Numbered from the stretch's first letter, positions 1 through 11,722 are shown. The stretch is DNA of 64,000 nt from Trichormus sp. M33_DOE_039 (GCA_015296085.1 DVDT01000021.1:179551-243550), one strand, 5' to 3'. Numbers and translations are program-made. The notes: generated by a model not told the origin, from the sequence alone.

Positions 1-1430
<1,430 letters not shown>

Positions 1431-1489
1431 CTAGATAAAAATCTGAAAGTAGGATTTGAAATATTTATTTTGATTCTTTTTGAAAAACA

Positions 1490-1918
1490 CTACTTAGATT
1501 TTGGTTGATGATTAACTTGTAGATTACTATTGTCGTTTTTCTTTTTAATCTGATCCAAAACAATTTTATAATCCTGTCTATCAGGATGCTGTTTTACTAG
1601 CTTCTCCAAGATTTCAGTAGCACCCTTAAAATCTTTTAACTGTACACGCACCAAAGAAAGCTTCTCTAATGCTGCTTGGTTATTTGGTTCTCGCTGTAAA
1701 ACTAACTCGTAACCTTTAGCTTGTTCTTGCAAGGGAGACTCAACAGAGGTAGCTTGAGTTATTGATACTGGATTCTGCACAGCACGTTGGATGGTTGAAA
1801 TAGCCCCAAATGCTATAGAACCAAAGAAAGAAATAATTGAAACTATTGTTAAAAGTCTTTTTTTTCTTTCAATCTTTTTCTGACGGATGGTTATGTAGTC
1901 TTCTCCTGACTTAGCCAT
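1490..1918 (-). CDS. Small membrane-anchored TPR protein
   Basis: 142 residues. A basic N-terminus (RQKKIERKKRL) precedes one hydrophobic segment at about 23-42, then TPR-like helices at about 65-130 (ELVLQREPNNQAALEKLSLV, then LEKLVKQHPDRQDYKIVLDQ). The layout suggests a cytoplasmic N-terminus, a single membrane span and a short TPR protein-binding platform. Similar proteins are common and uncharacterised in filamentous cyanobacteria. It lies 68 bases upstream of pseB on the same strand and could be co-transcribed. No enzymatic motif is visible. Confidence 0.75.
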   Translation of the reverse strand: MAKSGEDYITIRQKKIERKKRLLTIVSIISFFGSIAFGAISTIQRAVQNPVSITQATSVESPLQEQAKGYELVLQREPNNQAALEKLSLVRVQLKDFKGATEILEKLVKQHPDRQDYKIVLDQIKKKNDNSNLQVNHQPKSK

Positions 1919-2676
1919 GTTGGAATCGGGATTAGGGTAAATAATTTAGTTACAGCAAACTTCTAGATATGAGATTACCCATTACTTCACAGAAACTAAC
2001 ATCTGAACTAGAAAATTTTAATGCAGGTATGAAGAAGAATATGAATTTATGTTAATTATTTCAATGCAAAAATTCCCTAGTCACTACTGATAAATTATAA
2101 ACAACTAAATTATAAACAACCAGAAATAACTACTAACTTGAGTATATAAGTATTATCGTTGCCTATATAATCGAACAAGAAATTTTTGACAGCTTAAATT
2201 TATATAGAGAAAAATTAAATATATATTAAGATTTGCAATAATCTGATTTAACTCTAGATGTTTGCGTTATTGTATATATCCGTTTGAATCTACAAGTACA
2301 ATCTCCTATCAGCTTTGTTTCAGCATCTTCAATCAGCCAATATTTTATGGGCTTTATAAAAATTGCACAGATTTTGGTGGATACAACAAATAAGTGTTCA
2401 CAAGGAGTCTTTCTTGGTATGCTCACTGCAACCTTGAAAACACCTGGTTATTTAGTTTTGCCTTGAATATCCGTTCCTTGCCGGGATTTAGGCTTTGTGG
2501 AGTAATTACCGTACAAAACCGAATTTAAAGCAAATGAGCAGAGTTTGTTATGGTATAGTAAAAAAGTTAAGACTTGCTTTGCCAAATACACACTCTACGC
2601 ATTGTTGACAGTTGCAAGACGGAAAGCAGTTTTGATTAAGCATTTACCCAATAAAATTTTGAATTGAATCGAGGTT
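1919..2676. other. AT-rich intergenic stretch, no convincing gene
   Basis: About 760 bases with strong A+T bias and no coding region I can support. It contains a perfect 15-base tandem duplication (TAAATTATAAACAAC at 2091-2105 and 2106-2120). It should hold the promoters of the flanking divergent genes. The short open frames at 2226-2466 on both strands have no recognisable family, no good ribosome site and low-complexity composition. Confidence 0.6.
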
Positions 2677-2895
2677 ATGACTCAGCAAGTAATTCACCCA
2701 ATGGTGAAATTGCAGCGTAACGTGCAATCACTCGTTGAATCCAATATTATCAAGCCAAACGATAGCATTTGGAAAATTGCGCTGCTTTATGGTAACGATT
2801 GGCAGCATTGGAAACAAGAACTCTTAGACTTTGGTTTCAGTATGCAAGACCCAATAGGCGATTTGCTCGCTGTTGAAGCGTGGGATGAAGAATAG
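2677..2895 (+). CDS. Small conserved cyanobacterial protein, DUF4327-like
   Basis: 72 residues (MTQQVIHPMVKLQRNVQSLV to the acidic end VEAWDEE). The segment NDSIWKIALLYGNDWQHWKQ is, from memory, typical of the DUF4327 family of about 70-residue cyanobacterial proteins. It should be a compact soluble helical protein. The role is unknown. Transcribed alone, it ends directly against an STRR heptamer array that overlaps the stop codon region. The family name is recalled, not searched. Confidence 0.75.
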   Translation: MTQQVIHPMVKLQRNVQSLVESNIIKPNDSIWKIALLYGNDWQHWKQELLDFGFSMQDPIGDLLAVEAWDEE

Positions 2896-2928
2896 GGATT
2901 AGGGATTGGGGACTGGGGACTGGGGACT
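2894..2928. repeat. STRR heptamer array
   Basis: Five consecutive 7-base units: AGGGATT twice, then GGGGACT three times. The array begins at the last bases of the preceding gene's stop codon. This is the short tandemly repeated repetitive sequence type known from heterocystous cyanobacteria. Confidence 0.85.
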
Positions 2929-3051
2929 AGAAAACTTTTGATTAGTATTTATTAATTGCTACTCAATTCTCAATTTTGGATATCTAAATACTCAATGGCT
3001 GATATCCAATACATAATACCCAATAACTAATACCCAGTCCCCAATACCCAC

Positions 3052-3455
3052 TCACCAATCCCCTAATTTATTGCCATACTCTTCCTTGCCTTGTTGTTGG
3101 GAACGAATAAAGCGACAGTAGCCATTAAGGCCTTTTTCGATTTTGTCTTTGATTTCTGTCACCCAGTTTAACTGCTCGTTATTGCAGTAACCTAAACTCT
3201 CAGCAATAACGAAGGCACTTTTAGTCTCAGCTAATGAGCCACGAGCGATATACATAAAGCGCAATCTATCTAGATAGTGATACCGTCCGTAGCCCTCAGC
3301 TATGTTCAACAAAATACTAGAAGCTGCTCTGCGTAACTGATCGCTCAGGTTGTAACTTCACAATCTGGTAATCTTTCTGCAAGCCGATAAGCAGCTTTCA
3401 ATAATTTAAGACTATCTTGATAGAAGTCCAAAGACTCAAAACCCCTATCTCCCAT
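3052..3455 (-). pseudogene. Frameshifted four-helix-bundle protein (23S rRNA IVP-like family)
   Basis: Two frames together make one four helix bundle protein of the TIGR02436/S23-like family. From the ATG at 3455 the first frame reads FESLDFYQDSLKLLKAAYRL and stops at the TGA at 3345-3347. Shifted by one base, the next frame reads LSDQLRRAASSILLNIAEGY and runs on to FIRSQQQGKEEYGNKLGDW. The SDQLRRAA/NIAEGYGR block is the family signature. One missing base near 3345-3350 explains the break. The 86-residue downstream piece alone lacks helix 1. Either a real decay event or a sequencing error. Family members have no settled function. Confidence 0.75.
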
Positions 3456-3529
3456 ATCACCCCAACCAAAAATTCCTTCAATTTTATGAAGGATTTTGCT
3501 AGAATGCCCAGTCCCCAGTCCCTAATCTC

Positions 3530-4810
3530 TCAATGACACTTAGCCAATGCTTGGGCTAGTTCCTTTGCTGTTTGATAGCGATCGCGTGGTAAAGGTTCTG
3601 TGACGCGCTCAATAATTTCTCTTAATTGGGGTGTTACAGTGGGAATTTTGCTGACATCGAAGCGGAAGCTGCGGCCTTTTTGGCGATAAAACTTGAAAGG
3701 GTTTTCGCCTGTCAGTAGAAAAATCAATGTCGGGCCGATCGCATATAAATCAGATTGTGTTAGAGGTTGTCCCCGTTCTTGTTCAGGCGCACAGTAACCC
3801 TCTGCACCTATGCGAGTACCTGGGGTTGTCCCAATCTCTTTCACTGCGCCAAAATCCAGCACAACTATTTGATTATTAGCATTCCGCACCATCAGGTTAG
3901 CGGGTTTAATATCGCGGTGAATTAATGGGGGTTCTTGGCTGTGGAGATAGTCAAGGATGTCGCAGGTTTGGATCATCCAAGCGATCGCTTGCTGGGGTAT
4001 CACTGGGCCAGCAGTATAGATGCGTTTTTCCAAGTCCTGTCCGTGAACTAATTCCATTGCCAAATATTTTTTACCACCGTCTACAAAAAAGTCATAATAT
4101 TTGGGAATTCCCGGATGATTCAGGGATTTCAGAGTATGTGCTTCCCGATCAAATAATTCCTGAGCTTTGGCAATTTTCGCCATATCAGCGTTCATTTGTT
4201 TCAACACCAATAATTGCGGGTGTCTAGCAATTAAACCTGCTGCATCCCAAGCCAAATAAGTAGTCCCCATACCTCCCTGTCCCAAAGTTCGCAAAACTTG
4301 GTAATAGCGGATAGTCTGCTGTACGGAAAGCGGTTGTCCACAGTGGACACAAAACAGATTTCCTGGGGAATTACCTTCATGGGTGCAACTGGGGGATGAA
4401 CTAGCCGATTTTCTTTGTGAGGTAACTGGAAGAGGAAGATTTTCCTGCAAACCCCCTATGGCTGGCAATGGCAAATTAGGATTCGGTGCTGTCTCCTCCT
4501 GAACTTGAAACTGTAAGATTGGCCCTCCCTGCGCCAGCTGTAGCAGAGAATTATTCGGTAAAGAACTCTGAATTACTAGCACCCCATCTAAAAAAGTGCC
4601 ATTTGTGCCTTTACTAATAACTTGCCATGAGACACCATTCTTAGCAGAACTGACTTGCCGAATTTCTAAATGATGCCTAGACACTAAACTATCAGTTAAA
4701 ACAACATGATTATCCGTCGCTCGACCAATCCGAATTACGGCGGAATTTTCAAAGCACCACTGTTTTAGGGGTGTTTTTTGTTGCGGTTCTAGCAAAGTCA
4801 GAGTAACCAC
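3530..4810 (-). CDS. FHA / zinc-ribbon / Ser-Thr protein kinase
   Basis: 426 residues in three parts. Residues 20-100 are an FHA phosphothreonine-binding domain (RIGRATDNHVVLTD, SRHHLEI, NGTFLDG). Residues about 142-160 hold a zinc-ribbon fragment (FCVHCGQPL). Residues 168-426 are a Hanks-type kinase: glycine loop LGQGGMGTTY, VLK lysine at 204, HRDIKPANL at 298-306, DFG at 319-321 and an APEQERG segment. All catalytic residues are present, so it should be active. No transmembrane segment is seen, so it should be cytosolic. The next gene upstream on the same strand is a PP2C phosphatase with similar zinc ribbons, which suggests a kinase/phosphatase pair acting on shared targets. Confidence 0.93.
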   Translation of the reverse strand: MVTLTLLEPQQKTPLKQWCFENSAVIRIGRATDNHVVLTDSLVSRHHLEIRQVSSAKNGVSWQVISKGTNGTFLDGVLVIQSSLPNNSLLQLAQGGPILQFQVQEETAPNPNLPLPAIGGLQENLPLPVTSQRKSASSSPSCTHEGNSPGNLFCVHCGQPLSVQQTIRYYQVLRTLGQGGMGTTYLAWDAAGLIARHPQLLVLKQMNADMAKIAKAQELFDREAHTLKSLNHPGIPKYYDFFVDGGKKYLAMELVHGQDLEKRIYTAGPVIPQQAIAWMIQTCDILDYLHSQEPPLIHRDIKPANLMVRNANNQIVVLDFGAVKEIGTTPGTRIGAEGYCAPEQERGQPLTQSDLYAIGPTLIFLLTGENPFKFYRQKGRSFRFDVSKIPTVTPQLREIIERVTEPLPRDRYQTAKELAQALAKCH

Positions 4811-4833
4811 AATACAACCTGGATAATAAGTTA

Positions 4834-4856
4834 GGGAATTGGGAATTGGGAATTGG
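4834..4856. repeat. STRR heptamers (GGGAATT)
   Basis: Three perfect GGGAATT units plus a partial fourth in the spacer upstream of the kinase gene. Further degenerate copies lie at 4884-4910. Confidence 0.75.
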
Positions 4857-4956
4857 GCTTCCGTCGTGAACGTCAGCCGAACGGAATTGGGTGGAGGGAA
4901 TTGGGAATTGGATTAATCATAAATTCTTTCTTGTCTCCCTTGTCTCCCCTGTCTCT

Positions 4957-7146
4957 CTACTCTCTACTCCCCATATTTGGCCGGACTTTTGCCCGGATAA
5001 GTATAGCAGTAATGTTGTCATGACCGTTGTATTGGTTAGCCAAGTCGATTAATGCTGTCACGCCTTGTTCTAAGTTATTGGCAAAACTTAATAAAGGCAA
5101 AAGGTGATTCTGCCAGTGGGTTTCTAATAAGTCATTATCTGATAGACCGTCTGAAGCCAGGAGAAAAAGACTATCCTCACTAATATCCAAAAACTCGACA
5201 TCGGGATTAATTGCACTTTCGTCACGAGGCCCTAAAGCCTGAGTAAGTTGATAAGCATCTGGGCGGGCATAGGCGATACTAGCTTCCACTCCTCTGCTGA
5301 TTTCCCGTTGTCCGACTTCGTGATCTAACGTCAATTGTTCTAAACCCCGCTTACGCGTTAGACGGTAGAGGCGACTGTCTCCCACATGAGCAACGGCGGC
5401 TTGATTACCTTGAATGAGTAGCATGACCAAAGTAGTACCCATCCGTCCTACTCCAGAACGGGCATCTTGTTGATTTTTCTCGTAAATTGCCTCATTCGCT
5501 AAGTATACGGCTTCCCGAATGCTGTCTTCTGTGGGTAATTGATTATTATGCCAGTGTTCTTGAAAATATTGCCGTAGGGTTTGGACTGCTAACTGACTGG
5601 CTACCTCACCGCCAGCGTGTCCACCCATACCATCACAGAGGATATATAAACCTTGCGCTTGGAGAACTCGGTTTTTAGGCAGGTCTACTTTTTCAATTTT
5701 AGTAACAATACCAAAACAATCCTCGTTATGCTGTCTTTGACGGCCAACATCAGTACATCCAGCATCTTCTAGACTGCTTAACTGTACCGATAGCACAACC
5801 GTTGGTAAGTCATCCCCTTTGCTCAGAATATCTTCTGGCTCATCTACTTGTAACAACGTGGGTGAAGTGGCTGGTGCTGCTGGCATTGACTGGAATTTGG
5901 GGGATGAGCCGACTTCCAATTCTGTGGCTACTTCTTGTAAGCGCGATCGCAACTGTGCGATCGTTTGAATATTATCTTGGCTTAGATCATCCAAAACTTG
6001 GATTAATAAACCAAACTGAGTGCGTTGTGAACTTCTAAACAGATCTTGCCAAACACGCCCCAAAGCTTTGAGTGTAAAAGCTTCTCCTAAAACTCCTTGA
6101 GATTCTTCTCCCTCTTTTGGTAATATCACCTCTATTGGTTGTATGTACAATCTTTGTAGCCCCAAAGTCTGGTCTTCATCCAACCGCAGATTCGACAAAT
6201 GTAACAAACTGTAATGACATTTCAGCGGCTCTAGTAAAACCCAGAGTTGGGTCATCTGATAACACCAGTGCAGAATTTGTAAAGAACTAGTTGTTTCCTG
6301 TTTCCACGCATCTAGTAGGTACTGCCAATCAGAACGGTCTTCAATGAGTACAACTTGCTCTTCACCATCTTGCCAAGCGTCATGAATCTTAGGTATCTCC
6401 GGGTGATGGGGAGATTGTAAAGCAATGTAAGCCTCAGCGATTTTAGGAATCCCACTGACTTCAGCTATTGATGTCATCAACCCTTGTCGCTGATTGGCTA
6501 ATATAGCCTCAATTGGTGAGATTTGATACGGTTGACAGTCCAAAACCTTGGCGCAAAATTCAGCATTTTGGACTGATGGCGATTCTAAAAACTGATAGCG
6601 TTGTTCTTTGTCTAAATAAGAGCCAACAGCGAATTGTGGCGGCAAAGTTGGGGCATCATCGGGTATGGGATATTGGGCATCGGGGAAAGAGTGCGCTGAG
6701 GCAGTCCTGTCTTCTATAGGAGATGCTTCGCCTTCGCGTAGCGTCTCGCAGGGAAACTCGCTTCCCTCATGAGGCACTGCCGTTAGTGCAGCGTTAGCGA
6801 CGTTAGGAGCGTCACCACTTGTGGGTCTTGGGGTTTCCTCAAGTGGAGCAACTGCCGTCATGGGGTATGGAACATAGGAGATTTCCTCTCCTGTACTGTC
6901 CTCCGCCTCTGCTCCTGTTTGTTCCTGTTCCCCAGTTCCTAGTCTCCAGTTCGCAACCCCTTGTTTTCCCACAATAGCCCACCAAACTGTTCCACATTCT
7001 GCACCACAGTTATGGCACTGTAGAGCATCGATAGGAACATCGGTACTACATTGAGGGCATACCTTGTGGGAAAGGGAAGCACCACATTTTTGACAGAATT
7101 TGTTAGCGTTAGGGTTTTCAAATTGACACTGAGGACAAATCAGCAT
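4957..7146 (-). CDS. Zinc-ribbon / pseudokinase-like / PP2C protein phosphatase
   Basis: 729 residues. Residues 4-51 hold two zinc ribbons (CPQC, CQKCG, CPQC, CHNCG). A low-complexity linker at about 60-170 contains repeat-derived sequence. Residues about 175-410 read like a decayed protein kinase: HHPEIPKIHDAWQDG aligns with the kinase neighbour's NHPGIPKYYDFFVDG, but where HRDIKPAN and DFG belong there is LLHLSNLRL and LQRLYI. Residues about 460-722 are a full PP2C domain (DVGRQRQHNEDCFGI, CDGMGGHAGG, VGDSRLYRL, LASDGLSDND, HDNITAIL) with its metal-binding aspartates. It should dephosphorylate Ser/Thr proteins in the cytosol. The pseudokinase reading is mine by eye and should be confirmed by profile search. 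Confidence 0.9.
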   Translation of the reverse strand: MLICPQCQFENPNANKFCQKCGASLSHKVCPQCSTDVPIDALQCHNCGAECGTVWWAIVGKQGVANWRLGTGEQEQTGAEAEDSTGEEISYVPYPMTAVAPLEETPRPTSGDAPNVANAALTAVPHEGSEFPCETLREGEASPIEDRTASAHSFPDAQYPIPDDAPTLPPQFAVGSYLDKEQRYQFLESPSVQNAEFCAKVLDCQPYQISPIEAILANQRQGLMTSIAEVSGIPKIAEAYIALQSPHHPEIPKIHDAWQDGEEQVVLIEDRSDWQYLLDAWKQETTSSLQILHWCYQMTQLWVLLEPLKCHYSLLHLSNLRLDEDQTLGLQRLYIQPIEVILPKEGEESQGVLGEAFTLKALGRVWQDLFRSSQRTQFGLLIQVLDDLSQDNIQTIAQLRSRLQEVATELEVGSSPKFQSMPAAPATSPTLLQVDEPEDILSKGDDLPTVVLSVQLSSLEDAGCTDVGRQRQHNEDCFGIVTKIEKVDLPKNRVLQAQGLYILCDGMGGHAGGEVASQLAVQTLRQYFQEHWHNNQLPTEDSIREAVYLANEAIYEKNQQDARSGVGRMGTTLVMLLIQGNQAAVAHVGDSRLYRLTRKRGLEQLTLDHEVGQREISRGVEASIAYARPDAYQLTQALGPRDESAINPDVEFLDISEDSLFLLASDGLSDNDLLETHWQNHLLPLLSFANNLEQGVTALIDLANQYNGHDNITAILIRAKVRPNMGSRE
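6715..6830. repeat. Repeat-like DNA inside the phosphatase coding sequence
   Basis: The linker-coding stretch carries CTTCGCGTAGCGTCTCG, a motif I recall as scattered through Nostoc intergenic DNA, and a GGCACTGCCG core like that of the other repeats in this window. It encodes residues about 106-145, between the zinc ribbons and the pseudokinase-like region, without breaking the frame. Boundaries are approximate. Confidence 0.5.
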
Positions 7147-7370
7147 AGTGGAAGTTCCTTAATTCCCGTTCCAAGGTGCTTCTAGCCACTAATATCCAAA
7201 GTGCCACAATCGGCCGCCCCTGCCTACAGTAGACCTACAAGAAATTGTGGTTTCACCAGTGAATTTTGGTGGCAGTATTAATTGTGACGCATATTAGCTA
7301 AATATTTCAGACATCGGCAAGGGAATTTATTAAAATTGGGAATTGGGCATGGAGAGAAAAGAGCTAATGA

Positions 7371-8897
7371 CTATTGATGATCGACTACTAAAGTAAAACA
7401 GGTACGATTTGACCTACTCTCAACTGTTATTGTTCCGCCCAATTGCTTGGTTAATTTCTGTACTAAGGCTAATCCTAAGCCTGTGCCGCCTTGTTTGGCA
7501 GGATCATTACTGGGAATGCGATAAAATTTATCAAAAATGCGTGGCAATTCCGTGCTAGGAATTTCTACACCAGAATTAGTCACCTGTAGGAAAACTTGGT
7601 TGGCTTTGAGTTCGGCGGAAATGATAATGGCTGCATCTGGTGGGCTGAATTTACAAGCATTTGTGAGTAATTCCATGAATATACGTTCTAAGTTCAAGGA
7701 ATTGCACCTCAAAGGTGGAAGAGAGGGAGAGATATTAAGGCTGAGATTTTGTTGACAAAGTTGAAAATGATGCTGTTTAAATTTCCCCACTACTTGCCAC
7801 AGCCATTCCTCGATGTGAATTGTTTCCAGTACCAACGGTTGAGAGTTGGTTTCTAAACGCTTTAAATCAAGAAAATTATTAATAAGATTTATTTCGCGAT
7901 CGCACTCATTATTTAAAATTTCAAGATAGCGGGCCATTTTAGAACTGTCGGCATCCCCTAAAAATTTCTTTTCCTTACTCAGTGCGATTCCCAACATCTG
8001 AATCGCCATTTTCATATTAGTTAAGGGTGTACGTAATTCATGAGAAACCGCACCAATAAATTCTTCATGCAACTGAATCAGACTTTTTGTTGTCTTCGGC
8101 TGCTTCGCTATTAATACTGGATTTTCTAAACTTTCTTCTGTCATCGACACAAATTTATAGCCACCTGCTGATTTAGTGGCGGATAGATGTCTTGGTAACT
8201 CTTCTTCATGCTCAATGTCGGCAGTTGCTACAAGTCGGGAAACCCGACGACACGTGCTACAAGTCGGCAAAGCCGCCCCACGTGTCTCCCCAACACACTG
8301 CCTCCCCAATGACGGCAGTTGCTCCAATTGGAGAGAATTCCTGAACTTTGGGGGTTTCCCCTTCTCTAAATTAGCCGTCAAATCTTCGCAAACCATCAAA
8401 ATCAAAGGCTCTGGGAAATCATCAACTATGAGCCTCAGGGTTACTTTTACCCACTTCATTTGACTCAGGGGGCAGTCTAACCGCAAATCCTCGCAATTTA
8501 CTGCATAGTTGGATGAATTTCTCAATAATTCCGTAAATTTATCAGCTAATCTTTGTTTTTCTGACTCAGCAAACAATGTAAAAATAGGCTGTTGTACCAA
8601 TTGTTCTGGCGCGTAACCAAGACAGCTAGCACCAAATTGGTTAACAGATAAAATTAACCCTGTGACATCCAAACTTAAGTATATAGATGGCATATTGTCG
8701 TAAAGCATCCGATACCGTTGCAATTCAGCTTGGGTATTGTGCAGTTGTTCATCTGTCCCCAGTTCTAGAGCAGAAGTTCCTTCAGGTACAAGTTCCCAGC
8801 ACGTAGGATTAGCAGAAAAAATATCGAGATGGTGAGTTGGATGCAGCGATGTCTGATGACAAGCTCCACGAAAACGTCTACGCTGATTCAGGCTCAT
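7371..8897 (-). CDS. PAS-domain sensor histidine kinase
   Basis: 508 residues. A PAS domain lies at about 60-180 (YRMLYDNMPSIYLSLDVTG, FGASCLGYAPEQLVQQPIF). The HisKA H-box is FIGAVSHELRTPLTNMKMAI, followed by HATPase_c with the N-box LLTNACKFS, a DKFYR F-box and GGTGLGLALVQKL as the glycine box. No transmembrane helix, so probably a soluble sensor. No receiver or partner regulator is adjacent. Residues about 190-227 (VGETRGAALPTCSTCRRVSR and flanks) are encoded by an inserted intergenic-type repeat, lengthening the PAS-HisKA linker in frame. The signal is unknown. Confidence 0.92.
   Translation of the reverse strand: MSLNQRRRFRGACHQTSLHPTHHLDIFSANPTCWELVPEGTSALELGTDEQLHNTQAELQRYRMLYDNMPSIYLSLDVTGLILSVNQFGASCLGYAPEQLVQQPIFTLFAESEKQRLADKFTELLRNSSNYAVNCEDLRLDCPLSQMKWVKVTLRLIVDDFPEPLILMVCEDLTANLEKGKPPKFRNSLQLEQLPSLGRQCVGETRGAALPTCSTCRRVSRLVATADIEHEEELPRHLSATKSAGGYKFVSMTEESLENPVLIAKQPKTTKSLIQLHEEFIGAVSHELRTPLTNMKMAIQMLGIALSKEKKFLGDADSSKMARYLEILNNECDREINLINNFLDLKRLETNSQPLVLETIHIEEWLWQVVGKFKQHHFQLCQQNLSLNISPSLPPLRCNSLNLERIFMELLTNACKFSPPDAAIIISAELKANQVFLQVTNSGVEIPSTELPRIFDKFYRIPSNDPAKQGGTGLGLALVQKLTKQLGGTITVESRSNRTCFTLVVDHQ
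8219..8330. repeat. Palindromic repeat inserted in frame in the histidine kinase gene
   Basis: Bounded by two copies of CGGCAGTTGCT (near 8218 and 8313). Inside are AAGTCGGGAAACCCGAC and a related AAGTCGGCAAAGCCG unit. The same vocabulary (CGGGTTTCCCG, GGCAGT, AACTGCC) occurs in the intergenic repeats near 22.5, 29.3 and 44.2 kb. Confidence 0.75.
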
Positions 8898-9047
8898 AAG
8901 CGTTAAACTGGCACTCCCAGGCTGATGTTGACTAGTTGGGAAGAAAAAACAGCATTATAATGTTTTTACTTAATTTCTCGGAAAAATCAGTAAATAAAAA
9001 CGTTTTTATGCTTTTTCACCCTGGGATACTTCTTAATCTTTGCCTAG

Positions 9048-9650
9048 CTATGATTTTTTTCGCTTGACAGACGGATGATGCAGTAGTTTAACTTCCGATG
9101 GAGTTAAATCACGCCATTTACCTAGTTCTAAACCATCCAAGCGTAAATCAGCTATGCTCACCCTGACCAAACGCAAAGTCGGAAACCCCACCGCAGCAGT
9201 CATACGCCGTACTTGACGATTCTTACCTTCTGTTAAAGTCATTTCTAACCAAGCTGTAGGCACATTTTTGCGAAATCTAATTGGCGGATCGCGATCGCAC
9301 ACAGACGGATCTTCTGGCAATAACCTGATCTCGGCTGGTCGGGTGCGGTAATCTTGAATTTCTAACCCTGTTTGTAATCTGGTTATAGCATCTGCATCAG
9401 GAATCCGCTCTACTTGTACCCAATAAGTCCGTTCATGTCCAAAACGCGGATGAGACAAACGATGCTGTAATCTACCATCGTTTGTTAATAGCAATAACCC
9501 TTCACTATCCCAATCCAACCGCCCCACCGGATATACATCTGTGACATCAATATATTCCTTGAGAGTTCGATGTTTGGGAGTTTCCTGAGTAAACTGACTC
9601 AAGACACCATAGGGTTTATGAAAAATAATGTAGCGATAGTCAATAGTCAT
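9048..9650 (-). CDS. rluE: 23S rRNA pseudouridine synthase, RluE-like (RsuA family)
   Basis: 200 residues of the RsuA/RluB/RluE family. It would isomerise a uridine in 23S rRNA (U2457 in E. coli for RluE). The catalytic aspartate block is [20 protein letters not shown]. The [10 protein letters not shown] start and the C-terminal [20 protein letters not shown] motif are both typical. The usual N-terminal S4 domain is absent, which fits RluE. The ATG used here lies inside an STRR heptamer array, so the first few residues (MTIDYRY) are repeat-encoded. There is no better start downstream before the conserved HKPYG. Confidence 0.88.
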   Translation of the reverse strand: MTIDYRYIIFHKPYGVLSQFTQETPKHRTLKEYIDVTDVYPVGRLDWDSEGLLLLTNDGRLQHRLSHPRFGHERTYWVQVERIPDADAITRLQTGLEIQDYRTRPAEIRLLPEDPSVCDRDPPIRFRKNVPTAWLEMTLTEGKNRQVRRMTAAVGFPTLRLVRVSIADLRLDGLELGKWRDLTPSEVKLLHHPSVKRKKS

Positions 9651-9679
9651 TAGTCAACAGTCAATAGTCATTAGTTATT
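9638..9679. repeat. STRR heptamer array across the rluE start codon
   Basis: Six 7-base units: AGTCAAT, AGTCATT, AGTCAAC, AGTCAAT, AGTCATT, AGTTATT. The start codon of the minus-strand gene (9648-9650) falls in the second unit. Confidence 0.85.
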
Positions 9680-9728
9680 CTCCCCTGAGCCTCCCGTTTC
9701 TTTGTCTTCATAATTATTCAATTCTCAG

Positions 9729-9763
9729 CCTACAATTGGGAATCAACCCTGATCAATTGTAGG
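9729..9763. repeat. 10-bp perfect inverted repeat upstream of thiC
   Basis: CCTACAATTG at 9729-9738 pairs with CAATTGTAGG at 9754-9763 across a 15-base loop. No T run follows, so it is not an obvious terminator. It sits about 210 bases ahead of the riboswitch and might be a protein-binding site or an RNA hairpin. Confidence 0.5.
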
Positions 9764-9975
9764 AAGATTGCGAACTATCTACCTTTGCTCAACTTCGGCT
9801 TACACACCAGTAAAATCCCGCCTCTTTTCCTCTCTTCTTTGCGTCTCTGCACCTCTACATGAGCCAAAAAAATATTGATATCTAAAGCTTGATCTTAACT
9901 AAGCAACTCACCCACCCTATCAGGAATTGTTAACCCCTTGCCCCCAACCCTAAGCAAAATGATAAAATCTACATC

Positions 9976-11449
<1,474 letters not shown>

Positions 11450-11472
11450 GTAATCGTCATTAGTCTTTAATA

Positions 11473-11499
11473 TTCCCGAATTATTCAATAATTCGGGAA
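11473..11499 (+). terminator. Terminator-like hairpin after thiC
   Basis: TTCCCGAATTATT and AATAATTCGGGAA form a near-perfect 13-bp palindrome 23 bases after the thiC stop, followed by a T-rich stretch. Confidence 0.7.
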
Positions 11500-11691
11500 C
11501 ATTATTATGTTTTTACTATATTTGCAAATGCTAATGTGGGCGATCGCAAATATAGCTATGTTCATAGAGATAATATGAGAGATGCGATCGCATGACAAAA
11601 TCTGTCGTCAATCTTCAACTGTGTCCGCAGTTTTAATTGCCTGTTGAATCGATTTTAATCGCTCTAATTCCTTATACAAAAACAAGATTGG

Positions 11692-11712
11692 GAGAGTCGC
11701 TAGGCGACCCTC
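11692..11712 (-). terminator. Terminator-like hairpin after pyrE
   Basis: On the minus strand GAGGGTCGC-CTA-GCGACTCTC forms a 9-bp stem with one G-U pair, 10 bases past the pyrE stop. A T-rich run follows a few bases later (CTTGTTTTTG). Confidence 0.65.
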
Positions 11713-11722
11713 AAATTCCCAA

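Noticed and set aside
2226..2466. Overlapping short open frames on both strands
   Set aside because: No recognisable family, no ribosome site, and AT-rich composition. They look like chance frames in a spacer.
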